Source of the DNA: Agromyces sp. Root81
Lineage (GTDB): Bacteria > Actinomycetota > Actinomycetes > Actinomycetales > Microbacteriaceae
Length of the DNA stretch: 64,000 nt
Reading direction: 5' to 3'
Assembly: GCF_001429165.1 (NCBI RefSeq)
Contig: NZ_LMIR01000001.1
Span: forward strand, 332,875 to 396,874
Program-made: the position numbers and the translations under genes
Notes under the pieces: model-generated
The model's database searches: none
What the model saw: only the letters and a program-made list of their open reading frames with translations
Told to the model about the DNA's origin: nothing
Shown: positions 57,791-64,000 of the stretch, piece by piece
Layout of the letters: every line of letters begins with the position of its first letter
Position numbering within the stretch: the first letter of the stretch is position 1

Positions 57791-59274
57791 ATGCCGAGGT
57801 CCGCCTCGAACGCGCCCTCTTCGAGGCGCTGCTTGACCGCGGTCAGGAAGCGGGCCGCGTCGGCGCCGTCGATGATGCGGTGATCGTACGAGAGGGCCAG
57901 GTAGACCATCGAGCGAACGGCGATCGCGTCGGCGCCGTCGGTCGAGACGACCACGGGGCGCTTCACGACGGTGCCGGTGCCGAGGATCGCCGACTGGGGC
58001 AGGAACACGACCGGCGTGTCGAAGAGCGCGCCGCGCGAACCCGTGTTCGTCAGGGTGAAGGTGCCCCCCGAGAGCTCATCGGGCTTCAGCTGGTTGTTGC
58101 GCGTGCGCTCGGCGAGGTCCGCGATCTGCGCGGCCAGGCCGGCGATGTCGAGCTCGGCCGAGTCGCGGATCACCGGGGTGAGCAGGCCGCGCTCGGTGTC
58201 GACCGCGATGCTCATGTTCTCTTGAGCCGGGTAGACGATGCTGTCGCCGTCGACCGTCGAGTTGATGATCGGGTACGCGCGCAGCGCCTCGGCGGCGGCC
58301 ATCGCGAAGAACGGCAGGAACGAGAGCTTGTTGCCGGTCTTGGCGAGGAAGTCGCCCTTGACCTTGTCGCGCAGACGCGCAACGCGGGTCACGTCGACCT
58401 CGACGACGGTCGTGAGCTGAGCGGTCGACGTCATGGAGACGACGGCACGCTCGGCGACGACCTTGCGCAGACGCGTCATGGGCACGGTCGTGCCGCGCAG
58501 CGGCGAGACCTCGAGCTCCTGGCGCGCGGGCGCAGCTGCAGCGGATGCCGCGGGAGCGACGTTCGCCGAGATGACGTCCTGCTTGCGGATGCGGCCGCCG
58601 ACGCCGGTGCCGGTGACGCTCGCGAGGTCGACGCCCTGCTCGTTGGCGAGCTTGCGGACGATCGGCGTGACGTAGCCGGCGGGGCCGGCGTGCGAGCCGC
58701 CGGTCGGGGCTGCCGGAGCTGCCGGCGCCTGTACGACGGGCTCGGCGACGGGTGCCGCCGGTGCGACGGGCTGGGCCACCGGAGCAGGCTCCGCGACCGG
58801 AGCCGCCGGAGCGACGGGAGCTGCCGGCGCCTGGGCGACGGGCTCCGCGACCGGAGCCGCCGGTGCCACGGGCTGGGCCACCGGAGCGGGCTCCGCGACG
58901 GGAGCCGCCGGAGCTGCCGGCGCCTGGGCGACGGGCTCCGCGACCGGAGCCGCGGGCAGTGCGGGGGCTGCTGCCGGAGCAGCCTCGGCCACGGTCGCTG
59001 CGGCCTCGGGGGCGGCCGGAGCAGCAGCTGCACCCGAACCATCGCCGATGGTCACCAGTGCGGTGCCGACCTCGACGGTCTCGTCCTCCTGGACGAGGAT
59101 CGCCTCGATGACACCCGCGACGGGCGACGGGATCTCGGTGTCGACCTTGTCGGTCGAGACCTCGAGCAGCGGCTCGTCGACCTCGACACGGTCGCCGACA
59201 TTCTTCAGCCAGCGGGTGACCGTGCCCTCAGTGACACTCTCTCCGAGTGCCGGGAGGCTGACGGATTCGCTCAT
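57787..59274 (-). CDS. dihydrolipoamide acyltransferase E2 of a 2-oxoacid dehydrogenase
   Basis: This 495-residue E2 carries one N-terminal lipoyl domain (Lys43 in [11 protein letters not shown]), a long Pro/Ala linker (about 85-215), a peripheral E1/E3-binding domain ([18 protein letters not shown]) and a catalytic domain ending in [15 protein letters not shown]. Most actinomycete sucB-like E2 have one to three lipoyl domains; this one has a single domain and a swollen linker. With aceE in the same window it may serve pyruvate dehydrogenase; sucB (2-oxoglutarate) use is also possible. E3 is encoded just upstream. Confidence 0.9.
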   Translation of the reverse strand: MSESVSLPALGESVTEGTVTRWLKNVGDRVEVDEPLLEVSTDKVDTEIPSPVAGVIEAILVQEDETVEVGTALVTIGDGSGAAAAPAAPEAAATVAEAAPAAAPALPAAPVAEPVAQAPAAPAAPVAEPAPVAQPVAPAAPVAEPVAQAPAAPVAPAAPVAEPAPVAQPVAPAAPVAEPVVQAPAAPAAPTGGSHAGPAGYVTPIVRKLANEQGVDLASVTGTGVGGRIRKQDVISANVAPAASAAAAPARQELEVSPLRGTTVPMTRLRKVVAERAVVSMTSTAQLTTVVEVDVTRVARLRDKVKGDFLAKTGNKLSFLPFFAMAAAEALRAYPIINSTVDGDSIVYPAQENMSIAVDTERGLLTPVIRDSAELDIAGLAAQIADLAERTRNNQLKPDELSGGTFTLTNTGSRGALFDTPVVFLPQSAILGTGTVVKRPVVVSTDGADAIAVRSMVYLALSYDHRIIDGADAARFLTAVKQRLEEGAFEADLGI

Positions 59275-59342
59275 GCGCTTGTCTCCTTCACAGCGTGGGA
59301 ACGCTTTCTAGCTTATTGCAGTCGTGGATTGGGGCGACGGGA

Positions 59343-60716
59343 TCAGATGGCGTGGAGCGGCTTGCCGGCCAGCTTCAGCACGGCCTCGCCGAACGCCTCG
59401 CCCTGGGTCGGGTGGGCGTGGATGAACGGGGCGATGTCCTCGGGGTACGCCTCCCAGTTCACTGCGAGCTGCGCCTCGGCGATCAGCTCGCCGACTCGGC
59501 CGCCGATCATGTGCACGCCGACGATCGGTCCCTCGTTCACCCGGACGACCTTGATCGAGCCGGACGTGCCGAGGATCGAGCTCTTGCCGTTGCCGGCGAG
59601 GTTGTACTCGAACGACGACACCTGGTCGGCGCCGAACTTCTCGGCTGCCTTGGCCTCGGTGTATCCGACCGACGCGACCTCGGGCTCGCAGTAGGTGATC
59701 TTCGGGATGTTCACGTCTTCGACGACGATCGGGGCGAGGCCCGCGATCTCCTCGGCGATGAAGATGCCCTGCTGGTAGCTGCGGTGCGCGAGCTGGAGGC
59801 CGGGGACGATGTCGCCGGCTGCGTAGACGCCCGGGACGCTCGTCTCGAGGCGGTCGTTCGTGATGACGAAGCCGCGGTCGATCGTGATGCCGGCCTCTTC
59901 GTATCCGAGGTTCTGCGTGACGGGCCCACGGCCGACGGCGACGAGCAGCAGCTCGGCCTCGTAGGTGGTGCCGTTCTCGAGCGTCACGACGACGCCCTCG
60001 TCGTTCTGGGTCACGCTCTGGAAGCGGACGCCGAGCGAGTACTCGATGCCGCGCTTGCGGAAGGCGCGCTCGAGCTGCTTGGAGATCGTCTCCTCCTCGT
60101 TGGGCACGAGGTGAGGCAGTGCCTCGATGATGGTGACCTCGGCGCCGAAGGAGTTCCACACGCTGGCGAACTCGACGCCGATGACGCCGCCGCCGAGCAC
60201 GGCGACCTTCTTGGGGATGAAGTCGAGCTCGAGGGCCTGCTCGCTCGTGATGACGCGGCCGCCGATCTCGAGACCGGGGAGCGAGCGCGAGTAGGAACCG
60301 GTGGCGAGCACGACGTTCTTGCCGACGTAGCGGTCGTCGCCGACGGCCACGGTGTTCGCGCCGACGAGTCGGCCCTCACCGGCGACCACGGGGATGCCGC
60401 GTGCCTTCAGCAGGCCCTGCAGGCCCTTCCACTTGCTCGCGACGATGCCCTCGCGGTAGGCGGAGACCCCGGCGATGTCGATGCCCTCGAACGCGGTCTT
60501 GACGCCATACTTCGCGGACTCGCGCGCCACCTCTGCGACCTCTGCGGAGTGCAGCAGGGCCTTCGTGGGGATGCAGCCGCGGTGGAGACATGTGCCGCCG
60601 AGCTTGTCCTTCTCGATCACCACGGCGGTCATGCCGAGTTCGACGGCGCGGATCGCAGCGGCGTAGCCCGCGCTGCCTCCACCCAGGACGACAATGTCAA
60701 AGTTCTGCTCGGACAA
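59343..60716 (-). CDS. lpdA: dihydrolipoyl dehydrogenase (E3)
   Basis: LpdA reoxidises the dihydrolipoyl group of E2, passing electrons to NAD. The 457-residue flavoprotein has FAD motif VVLGGGSAGYAAA, the redox disulfide GGTCLHRGCIPTKAL, the NAD motif VLGGGVIGVEFA, the second FAD motif VYAAGDIV and the His-Glu pair in HAHPTQGEAFGE. The start is TTG at 60716, eleven bases after AAGGGAG; upstream in-frame sequence opposite pepA is not homologous. It is co-directional with the E2. Confidence 0.95.
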   Translation of the reverse strand: MSEQNFDIVVLGGGSAGYAAAIRAVELGMTAVVIEKDKLGGTCLHRGCIPTKALLHSAEVAEVARESAKYGVKTAFEGIDIAGVSAYREGIVASKWKGLQGLLKARGIPVVAGEGRLVGANTVAVGDDRYVGKNVVLATGSYSRSLPGLEIGGRVITSEQALELDFIPKKVAVLGGGVIGVEFASVWNSFGAEVTIIEALPHLVPNEEETISKQLERAFRKRGIEYSLGVRFQSVTQNDEGVVVTLENGTTYEAELLLVAVGRGPVTQNLGYEEAGITIDRGFVITNDRLETSVPGVYAAGDIVPGLQLAHRSYQQGIFIAEEIAGLAPIVVEDVNIPKITYCEPEVASVGYTEAKAAEKFGADQVSSFEYNLAGNGKSSILGTSGSIKVVRVNEGPIVGVHMIGGRVGELIAEAQLAVNWEAYPEDIAPFIHAHPTQGEAFGEAVLKLAGKPLHAI

Positions 60717-60814
60717 ACGCTCTCTCCCTTGCGCACCAGATCTGCGACACGGACTGCTCCCGGTTCGTTGCCGGGACAGGCTGTATGGGCGAGGTTCTCG
60801 CCCATACGACCTTA

Positions 60815-62287
60815 CTACTCTGCGGCGAGCTGCTCGCCCAGCCGGACGAGGGTGCGCACTGCGGCACCCGTAGCCCCCGAACCGGTGAACCCGTACCCTG
60901 CCGCGGTGTTGTGCGAGGGGCCGGCGATGTCGAGGTGGGCCCACGGGATGCGCGTGTCGGCGCCTTCGCGCACGCCGACGAACTCCTGCAGGAAGACGCC
61001 GGCGAGGAGCATCCCGGGCACCGTCATGCCGAGCTTGGTGTTCGCGAGGTCCGCGACATCCGACTTCAGGTACTGCGCGAGGTCGTTGGGCAGCGGCATC
61101 GGCCAGGTCGACTCGTCGACCGCGTCGGCGGCCGCACGCACCTGCCCGACGAGCGCATCGTCGCCCATGAGGCCCGCGATGCGGTGGCCGAGTGCCACCA
61201 TCTGCGCGCCGGTGAGCGTCGCGACGTCGACGATCGCGTCGGGCTGCTCCTCGCTCGCCGCGACGAGGCCGTCGGCGAGCACGAGGCGGCCCTCTGCGTC
61301 GGTGTTGATGACCTCGACGGTCTTGCCGCCGCGGATCCGCAGCACGTCGTTCGGCCGGACGGCGGTCGAGGAGGGCAGGTTCTCGGCGATGCAGAGCCAC
61401 CCCGTGACCCGGATCGGCACCTCGAGCTCGGCCAGGGCGACCATCGCGGAGAGCACGGCTGCTGCGCCGGCCATATCGGTCTTCATGCCGACGAGCGCCG
61501 TCATCGGCTTCAGCGAGATGCCGCCCGAGTCGTAGGTGATGCCCTTGCCGACGAGGGCGAGGTGAACGGATGCCCCGGCCGGCGTGTAGTCGAGGCGCAC
61601 GAGCCGGGGCCCGCGGCTGGACCCCTGGCCCACCGCGAGGATGCCGCCGAACCCGTCGGCGGCGAGCGCCGCCTCGTCCCAGACCTTCGAGCCGATGCCG
61701 GCGGCCGCTGCGGCCTCCACAGCGATGTCGGCGAGGCGGGCGGGGAACAGGTCGGCGGGCGGCATGTTGACGAGGTCCTTCGTGCGGGCCACCGCGGCGG
61801 TCACGGCACGCAGGCGGTCGATGCCGACGGCGGCCTCGTCGAAGGCGGAGTGCAGCGCGATCCGGGTCGGCCGCGGCTTCGTCTCGGAGCGGAACCCGTC
61901 ATAGCCGTAGGCGCCCAGAGCGGCGCCCTCGAGCAGGGCCGCGGCGGCATCGGCGTCGTCGGTCGGGATGGCGATCGCCACTGCGACCGCACCCTTCAGC
62001 TGGCGCAGCGCGCTGCCCGCGGCGAGACGGAGGCTCGCGGCATCCGCTCGATCGCCGATCCCGACCACTGCGACGACGCGCGGTCCGTCTGCCGGCCCGG
62101 GAACGCGGATGAGCTCTTCGGCAGCGCCGCCGGCGTCGAGCGCCTCGAGCACGGGAGCCACCCATTCGAAACCCGCCTCGGCGAGGAGCTCGGGCCCGTC
62201 GGTGCCCTTCCGGGCAGCGAGCAGGACGACGTCGGCGTCGGATGCGGAGGCGGGGGAGTCGGTCACGGTGAGGGTGGGAACAGCCAT
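60815..62287 (-). CDS. pepA: leucyl aminopeptidase
   Basis: PepA is a cytosolic hexameric exopeptidase that releases N-terminal residues from peptides. The 490-residue protein has a poorly conserved N-terminal domain and a C-terminal catalytic domain with the zinc-site motifs VGKGITYDSGGISLKP, DMAGAAAVL and NTDAEGRLVLADGL. ATG 62287 gives the normal length even though the frame is open far upstream. It lies before lpdA in the same direction and is divergent from the PAC2 gene. Confidence 0.95.
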   Translation of the reverse strand: MAVPTLTVTDSPASASDADVVLLAARKGTDGPELLAEAGFEWVAPVLEALDAGGAAEELIRVPGPADGPRVVAVVGIGDRADAASLRLAAGSALRQLKGAVAVAIAIPTDDADAAAALLEGAALGAYGYDGFRSETKPRPTRIALHSAFDEAAVGIDRLRAVTAAVARTKDLVNMPPADLFPARLADIAVEAAAAAGIGSKVWDEAALAADGFGGILAVGQGSSRGPRLVRLDYTPAGASVHLALVGKGITYDSGGISLKPMTALVGMKTDMAGAAAVLSAMVALAELEVPIRVTGWLCIAENLPSSTAVRPNDVLRIRGGKTVEVINTDAEGRLVLADGLVAASEEQPDAIVDVATLTGAQMVALGHRIAGLMGDDALVGQVRAAADAVDESTWPMPLPNDLAQYLKSDVADLANTKLGMTVPGMLLAGVFLQEFVGVREGADTRIPWAHLDIAGPSHNTAAGYGFTGSGATGAAVRTLVRLGEQLAAE

Positions 62288-62374
62288 GGAGCGATCGTAC
62301 GTGTTCGCTCTGGGCATCACGGCGTCGGACGTCGATCCGGGGGAGGTCCCGGCGGGCCTCAGTAGGCTGGAACC

Positions 62375-63301
62375 ATGCGCGATCCCCGTTCCCTGTACGA
62401 GCTGAACCCCGATGTGTCGGTGCCCACCGGGCTGCCGCTCGTCGCGGGGCTCACGGGCTACGCCGATGCCGGTGCCGCCGTCGCGCAGACCACCGAGTAC
62501 CTGCTCTCGACGCTCGACAGCACGGTCGTGGCCTCCTTCGACGCCGACGAGCTGCTGGACTACCGTGCCCGCCGGCCGATCATCCTCTTCGAGGCCGACC
62601 ACCTCGCCGACTACACGCCGCCGCGGCTGAGCCTCGACCTGGCCGTCGACGAGCTCGGCCAGCAGTTCCTGCTGCTCACCGGCTTCGAGCCCGACTACCA
62701 GTGGCAGCGGTTCAGCTCGGCCGTGCTCGAACTCATCGAGCGGTTCGAGGTGTCGTCGACCACGTGGATCAACTCCATCCCCATGCCGGTGCCGCACACG
62801 CGGCCCGTCGGCGTCACCGTGAGCGGCAACCGCACCGAGCTGATCGAGGCGATGTCGATCTGGCGGCCGACGACGCAGGTTCCGGCGAACGTGCTGCATC
62901 TCGTCGAGTTCCGGCTCCAGGAGCTGGACCACCCGACCACCGGATTCGTACTGCTGATTCCGCACTACCTCTCCGACGCCGAGTACCCCTCTGCGGCGAT
63001 CACCGCGCTCGAGGCGATCAGTGCAGCGACCGGTCGCATCTTCCCGACCGATGCACTGCGCGAGCAGGGGCGCGACTTCGTCGCCCGCATCGACGAGCAG
63101 GTTGCGGAGAACGGCGAGCTGGCCAAGCTCGTCGGCACCCTCGAACAACGCCACGACGCCTACATGGAGGGCACGACGCTTCGATCGCCGCTCACCGATG
63201 AAGACGGTGAGCTGCCCTCCGCCGACGAGATCGCCGCAGAGCTCGAGAAGTTCCTCGCGTTCCGACGGGCCACCGACGACGACACGCCGCGCGGGCTGTA
63301 G
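62375..63301 (+). CDS. PAC2-family protein (proteasome assembly chaperone-like)
   Basis: This 308-residue soluble protein has the PAC2 domain: PLVAGLTGYADAGAAVAQTTEY, FDADELLDYRARRP and LLTGFEPDYQWQRF, where eukaryotic PAC2 resembles part of a proteasome-assembly chaperone. The C-terminal third is a charged helix (EQVAENGELAKLVGTLE). It is a widespread actinobacterial family near sigA. Function is unproven in bacteria. ATG 62375 is divergent from pepA with an 87-bp gap. Confidence 0.9.
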   Translation: MRDPRSLYELNPDVSVPTGLPLVAGLTGYADAGAAVAQTTEYLLSTLDSTVVASFDADELLDYRARRPIILFEADHLADYTPPRLSLDLAVDELGQQFLLLTGFEPDYQWQRFSSAVLELIERFEVSSTTWINSIPMPVPHTRPVGVTVSGNRTELIEAMSIWRPTTQVPANVLHLVEFRLQELDHPTTGFVLLIPHYLSDAEYPSAAITALEAISAATGRIFPTDALREQGRDFVARIDEQVAENGELAKLVGTLEQRHDAYMEGTTLRSPLTDEDGELPSADEIAAELEKFLAFRRATDDDTPRGL

Positions 63302-63390
63302 CGCCAGGGGAATGCCCGCCGGGGCTCGACTGTTGTAGAGAACGCAGGGCGAGACAGCCTCGATCAGGCGTGATGCGGTGCGCAGGTCTG

Positions 63391-63396
63391 TATAAT
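63391..63396 (+). promoter_or_regulatory. likely -10 element of the sigA promoter
   Basis: TATAAT at 63391-63396 is a perfect consensus -10 in a high-GC background, 157 bp upstream of the sigA ATG. The -35 is weak. The transcript would carry a long leader. No other promoter for sigA is as clear. Confidence 0.6.
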
Positions 63397-63552
63397 GGTG
63401 GCAGGACCCGTTCTGGTCCGCTGGCGTGGTGAACACCGTGCCGATGAAGCGGACTTGACATGGGTCCTCATAGTGTCCGAAAACGACCGGGCCGAGTGCA
63501 TGAGCCGAGTCCGCGAGGGCACACGGGCACGACGGTAGGAGAGGTTCAACGA

Positions 63553-64000
63553 ATGGCAACGACGAAAGCCGCGACGAAGGCTGCGAGCGAGGCGGAGAAG
63601 CCTGCTGCGAAGCGTGCGACCGCCGCGAAGTCGACCGCCGCGAAGACGACGGCGAAGGCTGCGGCGACCCCCGCAGCCAAGACGCCGCGCGCCGCTACCG
63701 CGAAGACCGCGACGAAGCCCCGCGCGAAGGCCAAGGCCAAGAGCGACGAAGACGAAGACGAGGTCGAGGTCGTGGAGCTCCACGAGGGCGACGACACCTC
63801 CACCGACACCGATGACGACGACGCGAAGCCCGTCGCGGTCGAGCCGCACCCCACCGGTGCGCTCGTGCTGCGTGCGGTCGACGACGAAGACGAGGTCCCG
63901 GTCTACTCGAGCGCCATCACCGGTGCGACGGCCGACCCCGTCAAGGACTACCTGAAGCAGATCGGAAAGGTCGCGCTCCTCAACGCGGCCGAAGAGGTCG
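63553..64000 (+). CDS. sigA: principal RNA polymerase sigma factor (SigA/HrdB type), N-terminal part
   Basis: The primary sigma factor directs RNA polymerase to housekeeping promoters. The visible 149 codons comprise an extension of 55 residues very rich in Lys, Ala and Thr (histone H1-like), an acidic patch (EDEDEVEVVELHEGDD), then the start of region 1.2: DPVKDYLKQIGKVALLNAAEE, cut by the window end. The ATG at 63553 follows AGGAGAGG. Long charged N-termini are normal in actinomycete principal sigma factors. The gene continues beyond base 64000. Confidence 0.95.
   Translation, partial: MATTKAATKAASEAEKPAAKRATAAKSTAAKTTAKAAATPAAKTPRAATAKTATKPRAKAKAKSDEDEDEVEVVELHEGDDTSTDTDDDDAKPVAVEPHPTGALVLRAVDDEDEVPVYSSAITGATADPVKDYLKQIGKVALLNAAEEV

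Noticed and set aside
63455-63460. TTGACA as a -35 for sigA
   Set aside because: There is no acceptable -10 at 16-18 bp downstream; TATAAT at 63391 is a better promoter.

Overview
The window is a high-GC, gene-dense stretch of an actinomycete chromosome, most likely from the family Microbacteriaceae (an Agromyces-like organism; genus not resolved). Supporting features are a fabD-fabH-acpP-fabF cluster behind a PucR-type regulator, a homodimeric aceE, a mycobacterial-type AhpE, the glnA2-glnE / glnA1 arrangement, polyphosphate glucokinase, a bacterial RNase P RNA, a PAC2-family gene and a sigA-type factor with a Lys/Ala-rich N-terminus, plus many GTG starts and GTGA/ATGA stop-start overlaps.

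Layout. 1-7.9 kb is core metabolism on the minus strand: aceE, a FasR-like regulator, then fabD, fabH, acpP and fabF, so acetyl-CoA supply and fatty acid synthesis sit together. An AhpE peroxiredoxin and a membrane protein follow. At 7.93 kb is tRNA-Val(TAC). Directly after it, and again at 16.70 kb, is a 24-bp near-identical direct repeat. The repeats bracket a beta-glucoside module (GH3, GH1, two ABC permeases, a sugar-binding lipoprotein, a divergent LacI regulator) with a broken excisionase-like gene at one end and a schlafen/AlbA_2-like fragment at the other. It looks like an old tRNA-associated island.

16.7-22.2 kb is a patchy accessory zone with locally lower GC: three SUKH-type (SMI1/KNR4 or SUKH-4) proteins, unrecognised small ORFs, a frameshifted gene, and an aldo/keto reductase with its MerR regulator. 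It resembles a store of orphan immunity genes; no toxin is visible.

22.2-36.3 kb is a large catabolic locus: a FCD/GntR regulator and CoA-transferase diverge from galactonate dehydratase (dgoD), a ribose-type ABC transporter, enoyl-CoA hydratase, metallo-hydrolase, GH105-like unsaturated-glycoside hydrolase, SDR dehydrogenase, PfkB kinase, KDPG/KDPGal aldolase and aldose epimerase. From the hydratase on, the genes overlap by 4 bp. Apart from the CoA enzymes this fits an oxidative (De Ley-Doudoroff) route for galactose or galactonate. A multiply frameshifted DHDPS-family pseudogene lies inside the locus.

36.5-64 kb returns to mostly core genes: an ankyrin protein, a cysteine-rich COG2345-type regulator divergent from a ferredoxin reductase-transaldolase-ribA operon, a Nif3 protein, a zinc-ribbon protein, rnpB followed by a tandem repeat, ppgK, map, panB, the glutamine synthetase block (glnA2, glnE, glnA1), lipA/lipB, a degenerate membrane kinase, the E2 and E3 subunits of a 2-oxoacid dehydrogenase, pepA, a PAC2 protein and the start of sigA. 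lipA/lipB supply the cofactor used by the E2 nearby, and aceE at 3.8-6.5 kb would need an E2/E3 of this kind.
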